Part shown: positions 46,722-57,211 of the stretch, one piece after another | How the letters are laid out: each line of letters starts with the position of its first letter | Position numbering within the stretch: the stretch's first letter is position 1 | Assembly (NCBI GenBank): GCA_020796225.1 | Contig: CM036756.1 | Coordinates: 53,114,363 to 53,178,362, forward strand | DNA from: Arion vulgaris | Lineage: Eukaryota; Mollusca; Gastropoda; Stylommatophora; Arionidae | DNA: 64,000 bases | Reading direction: 5' to 3' | The notes under the pieces: model-generated | Database searches by the model: none | What the model was told of the DNA's origin: nothing | Seen by the model: only the letters and a program-made list of their open reading frames with translations | Translations under genes and position numbers: made by a program

Positions 46722-46829
46722 AAAGTACCCATTGTCTAGCCCTACAGAATCCTGTGTTTAGTCATTTGCTTTTTCCGTACTTCCCTGGGGTTCTTTAAAC
46801 TCTTTATTCTTTTCTCTACCTACGTCTAA

Positions 46830-46892
46830 ATCATTTTCTCTCTATTTCTCTCTTCTTTCTTTCTTCTCTCTCTCTCTCTCTCTCTATTTCGT
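46830..46892. repeat. CT-rich simple repeat
   Basis: Tctctctctctctct and ctttctttct runs. Confidence 0.8.
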
Positions 46893-46937
46893 ACCTGCTC
46901 GTTTCATATTCTTGATTACAAACTCTTTCACTCCGAT

Positions 46938-47000
46938 CACCGCTGATTCATCTATTGCAGTGCCATCACCGCTGATTCATCTACTGCGGTGCCATCAGAG
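46938..47000. repeat. 32-bp direct repeat, 2 copies
   Basis: Gccatcaccgctgattcatc-type units differ at two bases (tattgcagt, tactgcggt). Confidence 0.8.
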
Positions 47001-47077
47001 AGAATTCAACAAGTGATCACCGACTAACCTCAGCATGTATCCCGGTCAATACTCAATGTCTCCTTAATATGCACCCT

Positions 47078-47252
47078 CACAACTTTTACATACGCCCTCA
47101 AAGTCTTCACACACACCCTCAAAGCCTTCACATGTGCCCTCAAAGTCTTCACACACACCCTCAAAGCCTTCACATGTGCTCTCAAAGCCTTCACATGTGC
47201 TCTCAAAGCCTTCACATGTGCTCTCAAAGCCTTCACATACGCCCTCAAAGCC
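47078..47252. repeat. 21-bp minisatellite, about 8 copies
   Basis: Units catgtgctctcaaagccttc plus a, and variants catacgccctcaaag and cacacaccctcaaag. Being 21 bp, it keeps frames open on both strands. Confidence 0.9.
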
Positions 47253-47312
47253 AGTCCATTAGCTCGTTCTCTACCACGAACCCAGCATGATCAGAACAGT
47301 TCTTTTTTCTAG

Positions 47313-48652
47313 TATATCATTTTGATAAGCACAACTAGTATATCATTTTGATAAGCACAACTAGTATATCATTTTGATAAGCACAACTAGTATATCATTT
47401 TGATAAGCACAACTAGTATATCATTTTGATAAGCACAACTAGTATATCATTTTGATAAGCACAACTAGTATATCATTTTGATAAGCACAACTAGTATATC
47501 ATTTTGATAAGCACAACTAGTATATCATTTTGATAAGCACAACTAGTATATCATTTTGATAAGCACAACTAGTATATCATTTTGATAAGCACAACTAGTA
47601 TATCATTTTGATAAGCACAACTAGTATATCATTTTGATAAGCACAACTAGTATATCATTTTGATAAGCACAACTAGTATATCATTTTGATAAGCACAACT
47701 AGTATATCATTTTGATAAGCACAACTAGTATATCATTTTGATAAGCACAACTAGTATATCATTTTGATAAGCACAACTAGTATATCATTTTGATAAGCAC
47801 AACTAGTATATCATTTTGATAAGCACAACTAGTATATCATTTTGATAAGCACAACTAGTATATCATTTTTATAAGCACAACTAGTATATCATTTTGATAA
47901 GCACAACTAGTATATCATTTTGATAAGCACAACTAGTATATCATTTTGATAAGCACAACTAGTATATCATTTTGATAAGCACAACTAGTATATCATTTTG
48001 ATAAGCACAACTAGTATATCATTTTGATAAGCACAACTAGTATATCATTTTGATAAGCACAACTAGTATATCATTTTGATAAGCACAACTAGTATATCAT
48101 TTTGATAAGCACAACTAGTATATCATTTTGATAAGCACAACTAGTATATCATTTTGATAAGCACAACTAGTATATCATTTTGATAAGCACAACTAGTATA
48201 TCATTTTGATAAGCACAACTAGTATATCATTTTGATAAGCACAACTAGTATATCATTTTGATAAGCACAACTAGTATATCATTTTGATAAGCACAACTAG
48301 TATATCATTTTGATAAGCACAACTAGTATATCATTTTGATAAGCACAACTAGTATATCATTTTGATAAGCACAACTAGTATATCATTTTGATAAGCACAA
48401 CTAGTATATCATTTTGATAAGCACAACTAGTATATCATTTTGATAAGCACAACTAGTATATCATTTTGATAAGCACAACTAGTATATCATTTTGATAAGC
48501 ACAACTAGTATATCATTTTGATAAGCACAACTAGTATATCATTTTGATAAGCACAACTAGTATATCATTTTGATAAGCACAACTAGTATATCATTTTGAT
48601 AAGCACAACTAGTATATCATTTTGATAAGCACAACTAGTATATCATTTGATA
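47313..48652. repeat. 26-bp minisatellite, about 51 copies
   Basis: Units aactagtatatcattttgat plus aagcac are nearly invariant (one attttta variant at 47866). The unit resembles the 3' untranslated region of the DDE transposon at 60075-62175 (gtgcttatgcaaaattatat in that element, reverse strand here). The array lies within a deleted copy of that element. Confidence 0.97.
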
Positions 48653-49158
48653 GCACAACATAATGGTAATAAAAGTTTAGAATTTACAGTAATATACAAA
48701 ATAGCGACAAATGTTTGCAATTTCGTATCCATATTACATATTACAACAAGCAATGTGATATAATGAACAAATGATACATTCTACTTCTATCAATGAAAAT
48801 AAATGATACGTGCCTACGCCAAGGACAATCGTTCGGATACAGTGTGAAATGAATAATTCCATGGGATTCCAGATTTTCACTGTTGCTGAATAAAATGTTT
48901 AGTATGGAAATGCATAATTGTACAAATACTTGACTACCGTACCGTTAAACTTCTACATGTATACCAAATCAACATCGTTGTTATTTTAATAATAACGTAT
49001 AGGTGAAATCTTACAGCACTAAAGGTTTGGGTGGCAAAAAATACTTTACCAATGTCGCCACTGTTACCTATATAAAAATGAAAAAATCAATAATTTCTGT
49101 CAAGTGGATGATATTGTATCAGCTGGTAAAGTTGTTCATGAATTTTGGAACTCGCTAT
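48640..49158 (-). mobile_element. Internally deleted relative of DNA transposon copy 2
   Basis: On the minus strand it runs from a TIR (49160 downward: ctatagcgagttccaaaatt) through sequence matching 60100-60470 of copy 2 (cacttgacagaaattnttga, gatgttgatttggta, catttcacactgtat). It then jumps to the 3' untranslated region (tcacattgctt, tactgtaaattctaaacttt at 48690-48670) and into the 26-bp array. The transposase is entirely absent. The second TIR is not clear; a weak candidate lies near 47257. Confidence 0.78.
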
Positions 49159-49295
49159 AGTTGACTATTACATGCTTACCATTTACACATGCACCACATC
49201 ACCTGATGTTTGGTTTATAATATTTCACTATTTGAAAGAATTGAAGCGTAACGTTTGACAATAAGTTGTAATCGGATTCCTCGATTTAATAGCTC
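49159..49295. other. AT-rich spacer
   Basis: Nothing recognised. Confidence 0.35.
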
Positions 49296-49392
49296 AAGCC
49301 CTATAGGTCAAATATTATGTAAGCAAGCACTATAGGTTAAGTATTATGTAAGCAAGCACTATAGATTAAGTATTATGTAAGCAAGCCCTATC
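49296..49392. repeat. 29-bp minisatellite, left block, about 3 copies
   Basis: Units of tattatgtaagcaagcacta plus taggtcaag. The same repeat resumes at 49789. Confidence 0.88.
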
Positions 49393-49788
49393 TACAAGAC
49401 ACGACGTTTTTGTGTAGAAAAATAGTGACGGCTTAGCTACGATAAAGAAAAGAAAGGATGGACTTCTAAGACGAATGGACGTGTTTATATATTTGCGAAA
49501 CATTCAATAAATATATGAACCTGTAAATGAATCATGGTTGTCAAATATTTTGTGTTGTCTGGAAGTGAGAACATTGTTTTAAATACCATGGGATAATAGA
49601 TATAACAGGAGGACCATCCGTATAAATGAAATATGGAATACTACAAGGAGAAACACACGAAAATGAAAGGAAGGAATTAACGAAGAAAAAGGAAAGAGGA
49701 ACTACAACGAAGTAAAAGGAAGCTAATGAAATGAAATAGGAAGTTTAGAATGAAAGTACACAATCAGAAACGCCCTGACTACAACAAT
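49393..49788. other. Unique sequence separating two blocks of one array
   Basis: About 395 bp, AT- and purine-rich, with no recognised element; possibly an insertion of unknown type. Confidence 0.45.
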
Positions 49789-50124
49789 ATCAAGTATTAT
49801 GTAAGCAAGCACTATAGGTCAAGTGTTATGTAAGCAAGCACTCTAGGTCAAGTGTTATGTAAGCAAGCCCTATAGGTCAAGTGTTATGTAAGCAAGCCCT
49901 ATAGGTCAAGTATTATGTAAGCAAGCACTATAGGTCAAGTATTATGTAAGCACGCCCTATAGGTTAAGTATTATGTAAGCAAGCACTTTAGGTCAAGTGT
50001 TATGTAAGCAAGCACTATAGGTCAAGTATTATGTAAGCAAGCCCTATAGGTTAAGTATTATGTAAGCAAGCACTTTAGGTCAAGTGTTATGTAAGCAAGC
50101 ACTATAGGTCAAGTATTATGTAAG
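49789..50124. repeat. 29-bp minisatellite, right block, about 11.5 copies
   Basis: Units caagtattatgtaagcaagc plus actataggt, with variants gtgtt, ccctat and acttta. A three-unit pattern appears twice (49945 and 50031 onward). Confidence 0.94.
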
Positions 50125-50490
50125 TTAATTATAATGAATTGATGTTGTACATATCGATTCGACATTAAGTGTTTCCAATTGTCATTCATTGATAAATTGT
50201 TCTTCTATCAAATACATTTTAAACTGGAGATCAATCTTCTTCATTGACAAGTCCTTGTCACACTCAATGTGAAGTTGTTGAGTCATTAATATACAATTAA
50301 TAGAAATGTATTCTACAAGACCTGGACATTGAAGATCATTGACTTATAAATAATGTTATGTCTCGGAAACTGGTAAATAAAGATAGATTTGACGGCAGAG
50401 ATAGACAGATTAGATAGATAAATGAAAGATATACGGACGCACATACAGATAGACATCAAGATAGATAGGTAGACACATAGACAGACAAAT
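50125..50490. other. AT-rich single-copy DNA
   Basis: Ends with gataga/agaca-rich sequence leading to the next array. Confidence 0.35.
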
Positions 50491-50494
50491 AAAC

Positions 50495-51185
50495 TAACTG
50501 ATGTGCAGACTGACTGATGTGCAGACAGACTGATGTGCAGAAAACTGATGTGCAGACAGTCTGATGTGCAGACAGACTGATGTGCAGACAGACTGATGTG
50601 CAGACAGACTGATGTGCAGACTGACTGATGTGCAGACATATTGATGTGCGAACTGACTGATGTGCGAACTGACTGATGTGCAGACTGACTGATGTGCAGA
50701 CTCACTGATGTGCAACGACTGATGTGCAGACAGACTGATGTGACTGACGAGTGCAGACAGACTGATGACAACTAATGTGCAGACTGACTGATGCAGACAA
50801 CGATGCAACACGATGAGACGATGATGTCGCAGATTGAGGAACTGACTGATGTGCAGACTGACTGATGTGCAGACGACTGATGTGCAGACTGACTGATGTG
50901 CAGACGATTGATGCCGACTGATGTGCAGACTGAGATGTGCGACATGATGTCACGATTGATGCGGACTGACTGATGTGCAGACTGACTGATGTGCAGACTG
51001 ACTGATGTGCAGACAGACTGATGTGCAGACAGATTGATGTGCATTGATGTGGGACGACGATGTGCGACAACTGATGTGACAGACTGATGTCAGACTTATG
51101 TACGGGCGGAATAATGTGCAGAAGGATGGACGGAATGATGTGCAGAAGGATGGACGGAATGATGTACAGAAGGATGGGCGGATAT
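50495..51185. repeat. 15-bp minisatellite, partly degraded
   Basis: Units of actgatgtgcagaca and actgatgtgcagact. Between about 50710 and 51100 many units carry deletions, and the end changes to a 27-bp form (ggaatgatgtgcagaaggat plus ggac). Open frames over it are artefacts of the 15-bp period. Confidence 0.93.
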
Positions 51186-51234
51186 AGGGACAGATAGATT
51201 GAGAGACAGACAGAGAGAGGCAGAGAGAGAGAGA

Positions 51235-51489
51235 GAAATGGTTTTAAAGAGTTTTAAAGCCGAAGGATTGACTTCATTGCTCCGGGTTTGACCCCATATG
51301 GCTCGGTCCCTCTCTGCAGAAATGACACGCCCACTTTGCACACAGCACGAACTTCGTAGCTCCAGTAACAATCCGAGGGATCTCTGGAAAAACTTGCACT
51401 CGTGAACAGAACGGCGTGGTCGGGATTCGAACCCACGACCTTCGACTCGCAAGGCAAAGGGTTTAACCACTTAGCCACAGCGACCCCCA
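51235..51489 (-). mobile_element. SINE A copy with intact tRNA-derived head
   Basis: The minus-strand head (51489-51415) has a tggctaagtgg A box and gggttcgaatcc B box in the spacing of a tRNA, with tgcgagtcga in the anticodon region. The body follows (tttttccagagatccctcgg, gagctacgaagttcgtgctg, gggaccgagccatatgg) and ends ggctttaaaactctttaaaa. Flanks are agagagagagag on both sides, a likely target duplication within a GA run. It interrupts the 15-bp array region. Confidence 0.9.
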
Positions 51490-51526
51490 GAGAGAGAGAG
51501 AGACATACAAACAAATGGGCAGAGGT

Positions 51527-51605
51527 GCGGACAGTCTGATGTGGGGTGGACTGATGTGAGGCTGGACTGAAGGTAGGGTGTACTGATGTGCGTGCTGGTC
51601 AGAGA
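51527..51605. repeat. Relic of the 15-bp array beyond the SINE
   Basis: Diverged units such as gtctgatgtgggg, tggactgatgtga and gtactgatgtgcg. Confidence 0.65.
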
Positions 51606-52661
51606 GGGAATTGGCAAGCAAGCAGGCATGCAAGCAGGCAGACAGACAGACAGACATGTGAAGTGGCATACACTTCATACCCTAAAGTCTGCTAAGACTA
51701 CAGGAAATTGTATTTTTCTATTAGATAATTAGAAATAGCACTCGATAATAAGGAACATAGAAATAATAATATTTGATTAGATCTTAAATCATCTTTTACC
51801 CATCATTACTTCCTGATTGTCCATTTTTCTCTTATTTGATATTTACGACGTCTTAGAAAAAGTGGGAGGGGGAGAGGGTTGTCGAAATCCTCCAATTTAG
51901 GAATCACTGTTCTAAACCAATCTACACGTCCGACTAACCTTGTCCTTACCAAATCAGTTGAAATTTGTTGCCAAATATTCTTTCAATTATCTCAGCCTGT
52001 GAATCGTACACTTCATCTAGCACAAGACATTAGCTATTAATAACACGCTTGATAAATAGTTGACATTCTAACGTCAAAAGTAAATTAAGCAGAACTACCT
52101 TAACGTGAACCTTGTTCAAACAGAGTCAAATAGTTGGCTGAAAGCTGGTATATAAGGTATACAGAAATATAGTTATTTTTCAATGATCCAGTAGCACTTA
52201 GCAGCTTACCCTTCGGTCCTGTGATATTTAGTATTTTTTGTTGTAAATAGCAGTGAAGAACTGGGGTGTATGTAGAGTGTCTACCCCACCAGGGCAGGAA
52301 GAATGAAAGAACACGATTGTCCGTCATAGTTTTGACTAGTAAGGAAGTACTAATATTATAATCTCACTATGGAAATCATGGCAGTAACTAAACCGATGGT
52401 CTGGTTGGAGTCACAGACTTGTATCCATGCATGTTTTCTCAGTAACCCAATGAGTATGCTCAGAAAGATTTGAACAGGTTTGCCTCAGAGACAAGGGTTG
52501 GGAGTCGTTAAAGAGGTCTAGATTTACAAATATTAGTTTTAATTTTTGCGCCAGAGTATGTAGGTGTAAGGAGAAATGAACGCACCTATATGATTACAGG
52601 TATGGCTGCTGTAAAAATGTGGGCGAGCAATGGACCAGGCTGATATTCAAAATTTTCTAAG
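51606..52661. other. Single-copy DNA
   Basis: Short gcaagcaagcaggc and cagacaga repeats at 51613-51655. No gene recognised in about 1 kb. Confidence 0.4.
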
Positions 52662-52867
52662 GGAGAGATGACCTGTAAATGAGTCAAGTAATAGTAGTGA
52701 CTCTACAACCATAAACAGACTGCAAGAAGTGAGAGATGACCTGTAAATGAGTCAAGTAATAGTAGTGAATCTACAACCATAAACAGACTGCAAGAAGTGA
52801 GAGATGACCTGTAAATGAGTCAAGTAATAGTAGTGACTCTACAACCATAAACAGACTGCAAGAATGC
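52662..52867. repeat. 68-bp minisatellite, 3 copies
   Basis: Units contain gagatgacctgtaaatgagt and cataaacagactgcaaga; the middle copy has one base change (gtgaatct). Confidence 0.95.
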
Positions 52868-52902
52868 CAAGTCAAATGGGGTGTAGCTAGACAAGAGCAC
52901 AA

Positions 52903-53127
52903 TGAAAATGAAAATCGTGACATTTCCTAAAAGACATAGCCATCAACCACAGTAAATGAGTTGTTGATTTTATAGGCACCACTTATACGTTCAGTAGTTT
53001 GTCATTGCTTTCTGAATGGTGAGGTCTATTTTTACTTTTCGTAAAATCCCACCGACCGAATTTACTTCAAACTGCCTGCCGCGGAGTTTGAACCAGGTAC
53101 GCTTGGGTTTGTAGTCGAGCACACTCT
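52903..53127 (-). mobile_element. SINE C copy
   Basis: The minus strand has a degraded tRNA-like head, acctggttcaaactccgcgg (B-box-like), then aaaatagacctcaccattca, gaaagcaatgacaaactact, ataagtggtgcc and a cgattttcattttcatt end. The copies at 54281 and 59617 match. Confidence 0.8.
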
Positions 53128-53440
53128 GTGCAGACTCATATGTGCTCAGTCTCCCCCAACAGATATGGAAGGGTATGCCTACTGATGGTTCCAGTGGCTC
53201 GCTCGTTAAACACACTCCTCATTCTGCCCGTCAGGCATCCAGTTCTACTTGTACAACGGGTAACTTCAAACTGCCTAAATCGCTTGATCGATTCAATATC
53301 TATTTTGGTGTCTTCACCCAACAGGCAGTCGTGAAGAGACCGACCCCTTAACCATCTTCAACTCCCCAACAATAGATGCTGTTGATGCAAACCTGCCCGC
53401 TCTCTCATTGTCGCAAACACCCTCATGCCCTGGACAGTAG
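53128..53440 (-). pseudogene. RNase H LINE fragment
   Basis: The minus strand reads YYCPGHEGVCDNERAGRFAS (RNase H end; the usual ERAD is ERAG), then after frameshift FNERATGTISRHTLPYLLGE and TEHI. The C-terminal pattern (RxxNxxxTGTxSxxTLxxLL...EH) is shared with 54690 and 38206. Confidence 0.75.
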
Positions 53441-53529
53441 TAACTAATTGTATAAGTCATAGAAAAAAAGTTAATTAACTCATAGCATACGTCCAACAAG
53501 AAGTGAGACGAAACTTGGGTGCGAACAAG

Positions 53530-53556
53530 ACTGATGATGATGATGATGATAAAATA
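53530..53556. repeat. (tga)n microsatellite
   Basis: About six tga/gat units; possibly a LINE tail. Confidence 0.7.
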
Positions 53557-53577
53557 TATACCAACCGCAAAAAACAT

Positions 53578-53960
53578 GGTACATAAACATCCGTTACCAA
53601 GAGCAACCGTTAATGTAGCAAGGTATGTATTATCTGAACACTGACAGTTCGTTTGATATTCTCGCTAGAATATACACTTCCTTTCAATTTTCCAATCACT
53701 TAATCGTTTAATGGCTTCGCTGTTACACTTGAAAATCCTAATAGCGTATCATATAGTGTTCTTTAAAACATATACCTTGTGCGATAGCTTATATGTTTTC
53801 ATGAAATCATAATTCACTTATCTCTGATAAGTCTGTCCATTGAGTGTCTGTTCTCCATAATGAATACTTTTTTAAGAGCTTTATTTCGTACAAACTGTTT
53901 TCTTTCTTGACTATCGTTGGTTTGAAATATTATTTTATATCTGCAGTGTTGTCTCATATC
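53578..53960. other. AT-rich single-copy DNA
   Basis: No gene recognised. Confidence 0.4.
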
Positions 53961-53964
53961 GAAC

Positions 53965-54205
53965 ACTTGTTAAACCATTCTTTGTGATTTGTACGTGATC
54001 TGAGCCTAAGAACGATTGTGAGTTGTGCCAGTTTTGCGCCTACAAGTAGGCAGCATATCCGATATCTGTGACGCTTTCTATTTACAAGAGTAGCTTTCCG
54101 AGGCCCCTACCTCAATTACCTCTTACGACATGCCTTGTAGGTCACAGTACTACTATTCTTTGCTCCCTTTGTGAGCCCCGGTAACTCAGGGCGGCACATC
54201 TGACT
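53965..54205 (-). mobile_element. Second copy of the element at 9961-10215
   Basis: Shares gtgatctgagcctaa, gcgcctaca-gtagg, cctcttacgacatgc and ttgtaggt-cagt-ctattctttgctc with 9961-10215. The head matches the 5' end of the RTE-like LINE. Confidence 0.6.
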
Positions 54206-54280
54206 GATTTTTGTGGAAGGTTTTCTTTCCTTATCATCAGTTTTTCTCACCATTCATTCGAACGTTCTCCAACTTCAGAG

Positions 54281-54535
54281 ATGAAAAATGAAAATCGTGG
54301 CATATCCTTTACAGGACGTAGCCATCAACTACAGTAAACTAGTTGATGATTTTCTAGGCACCACTTATACGTTCAGTAGTTTGCCATTGCTTTCTGAACG
54401 GTGAGGTCTATTTTTACCTTTTGTAAAAATCCCACGGAAACGAATTTGCTTCCAACAAACTTGCCCACCGTGGGGTTTGAACCAGGTACGCTTGGGTCTG
54501 TGATCGAGCTCACTACCGCTTGAGCTACTATAATA
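54281..54535 (-). mobile_element. SINE C copy with best-preserved promoter boxes
   Basis: The minus-strand head gtagctcaagcggtagtgag (A box) and acctggttcaaaccccacgg (B box, GTTCAAACC) lie about 35 nt apart. The body and 3' end are as in 52903-53127. Confidence 0.85.
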
Positions 54536-54665
54536 ATAATTCCTCTCGTACCGTTACACGTTACATAGGACCTGCAAGTAATTTCTCCATACCGCTCTAT
54601 CCTGGGCAACTCGCTCAATCTCCTCCATGGAACTGAGACTGATATTTCCTGCCTCTCTCAGCCCT
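54536..54665 (-). pseudogene. LINE C-terminus
   Basis: The minus strand reads SMEEIERVAQDRAVWRNYLQVLCN, whose core VAQDRAVWRN is the AxDRxxWR motif at the very end of many LINEs, followed by an att-rich tail. Confidence 0.65.
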
Positions 54666-54689
54666 CTCTCAATTATGTGGCATGAGCGG

Positions 54690-54895
54690 GTCTCAGACAC
54701 TGGAACGAGTACAAGAATTAGACGTTAAGTTTGGACATGCCAGAGAGTGTCATCTTCGTGGTAGAGAGAGAAGATATAGTAATCAACTTCTCATGGGTAC
54801 TGTGAGCAAATGGACGTTGGGATGGCTGCTGAAGCGGTGGACAGAGCACCAATGGGAATGGAATGTCAAATATGCCATGACGTCGATCACATAAC
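54690..54895 (+). pseudogene. RNase H LINE C-terminal fragment
   Basis: The plus strand reads LRGRERRYSNQLLMGTVSKW, then LGWLLKR and TEHQWEW. It is the same C-terminal pattern as at 53128 and 38206, on the opposite strand. Confidence 0.6.
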
Positions 54896-54904
54896 ATAAC
54901 ATAA

Positions 54905-55145
54905 CATGTATAGCTGGCAGAACGTCTCGAGACACCATATACACCACAGATACAAAATTGATACAACAGACTGAGAGACCATATATACGAAACAAAGCCG
55001 TATGTTCCCATCCATGCTCATGTATAGCCGACAGAACGCTTTGAGACACCATCTCTACCACAGATACAAAATTGATACAACTGACTTAGAGACCATATAT
55101 AGGAAAACTTTAGTTCTCATCTATGCTCCTGTATAGCTGACGAAG
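54905..55145. repeat. About 115-bp direct repeat, 2 diverged copies
   Basis: Catgtatagc-g-cagaacg, gagacaccat, ccacagatacaaaattgata and gagaccatatata recur in order. Confidence 0.85.
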
Positions 55146-55655
55146 TGTGTATGAGTGATATGTCACTACCAACTGACATGCAGACAATCGTATAAAGGCT
55201 TCTGTTAATTCATTCCTTGCGACTATAAATAAATTGTTTTGTGGAGCTTGAGATACTGCTCGATTTCCGTTTCTTTTGTCATTCTTTGGTGTCCCTGTAT
55301 CCATGCTTTGCTAACTTGATATGTCCACCATGATGGATGTTGTTGAGTATCTATCGTCTCTCCAGTTACTTATATCTATATTTTGGGTAAGGAGTTCTTT
55401 CCTAGCCATGATTCACAATCATCCAATAGCTTGACTTGGGCGGAGCGTTGCCCCCATATCAGTGTTTCAGAATTTCTCTCTCTTATAGGCCAGAATTTCT
55501 CTCTCATCCTACCTCGGCAGCCGTCATGCTCAAATTGTATCAGACCCAGGTCATCTGTGGGTATCGTTCTTCCCTAATCGGGTCTCATGTAGAGCTACAA
55601 TAGCAGCCCAGCAGAGCAATCAATCGTATGTTCTGCCCCTTTAGTGTACATTTCT
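55146..55655. other. Single-copy DNA
   Basis: No gene recognised; open frames are under 70 codons. Confidence 0.35.
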
Positions 55656-55660
55656 CATAT

Positions 55661-56636
55661 ATATGAAGAGAATATATGAAGAGAATATATGATGAAGAGA
55701 ATATATGAAGAGAATATATGAAGAGAATATATGAAGAGAATATATGAAGAGAATATATGAAGAGAATATATGAAGAGAATATATGAAGAGAATATATGAT
55801 GAAGAGAATATATGAAGAGAATATATGAAGAGAATATATGAAGAGAATATATGAAGAGAATATATGAAGAGAATATAAGAAGAGAATATATGAAGAAGAG
55901 AATATATGAAGAAGAGAATATATGAAGAAGAGAATATATGAAGAGAATATATGAAGAGAATATATGAAGAGAATATATGAAGAGAATATATGAAGAGAAT
56001 ATATGATGAAGAGAATATATGATGAAGAGAATATATGATGAAGAGAATATATGAAGAGAATATATGAAGAGAATATATGAAGAGAATATATGAAGAGAAT
56101 ATATGAAGAGAATATAAGAAGAGAATATATGATGAAGAGAATATATGAAGAGAATATATAAGGAGAATATATGAAGAGAATATAAGAAGAGAATATAAGA
56201 AGAGAATATATGAAGAAGAGAATATATGAAGAAGAGAATATATGAAGAGAATATATGAAGAGAATATATGAAGAGAATATATGAAGAGAATATAAGAAGA
56301 GAATATATGAAGAAGAGAATATATGAAGAAGAGAATATATGAAGAGAATATATGAAGAAGATAATATATGAAGAGAATATATGAAGAGAATATATGAAGA
56401 AGAGAATATATGAAGAGAATATATAAAGAGAATATATGAAGAGAATATATGAAGAGAATATATGAAGAGAATATATGAAGAGAATATATGAAGAGAATAT
56501 ATGAAGAAGAGAATATATGAAGAGAATATATGAAGAGAATATATGAAGAAGTGAATATATGAAGAGAATATATGAAGAAGAGAATATATGAAGAAGAGAA
56601 TATATGAAGAGAATATATGAAGAAGAGAATATATGA
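55661..56636. repeat. 13/16-bp minisatellite, about 72 copies
   Basis: Units agaatatatgaag (13 bp), with 16-bp forms carrying an extra atg or aag, and ataagaa variants. All three minus-strand frames are open for over 330 codons because the repeat contains no stop on that strand. This is a hydrophobic low-complexity translation, not a gene. Confidence 0.97.
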
Positions 56637-57211
56637 AGTACACAATTGAAAGTCACATAAAAGCTTATTCTATTTTGTTCACAATAACAGAACTTTACGA
56701 TCGCAATGACATACTGATACTTTATATTTGCAAATTCTCTATGGAATTAAAGGCGCTCAAGTTCAAGTAATGTCAATACTTGAGAATAATTTCATACAAT
56801 GTTATATTGCACTAGAAAAACTTGATAGCATTGAATTAAAGTCTCTCGGGCATTTACAGACAAGCAAATAGACTTATGCTAAACGTTAGACATATTGTAA
56901 GTTTGGAATATAGTGGTATCGACCGGGCAGAGAAGGTCAAGCATTAAGATCGATTTCTCTAGTAATGGATCAAACAGAAGCTCGTCCCTGAAATAATAAC
57001 AAACCACACACATACACACACACACACAACTGTCTTACAAATGTATTGTGAAATCTCTCGCAGGTCATCAACTGAGGGTAAACGAGGACTGGCTTAAGTA
57101 GGAGGTCAGGACTGAATGGATAATGATGTAAGGAATTGTTAGGATCGAGTTGTGAGGGGTTGCCAGGGAAGCAATTTGAGGGTTGAATGAAGTCATATTA
57201 TGAAAAGGTAA
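56637..57211. other. Single-copy DNA
   Basis: An (ac)n run lies at 57005-57027. No gene recognised. Confidence 0.4.

Noticed and set aside
51415..51489. Functional tRNA gene on the minus strand
   Set aside because: A and B boxes are present, but the acceptor stem does not close and the unit continues into a SINE body shared with other copies.
55585..56656. Minus-strand hydrophobic frames of over 330 codons, resembling membrane proteins
   Set aside because: They are translations of a 13/16-bp repeat; all three frames are open and equally hydrophobic.
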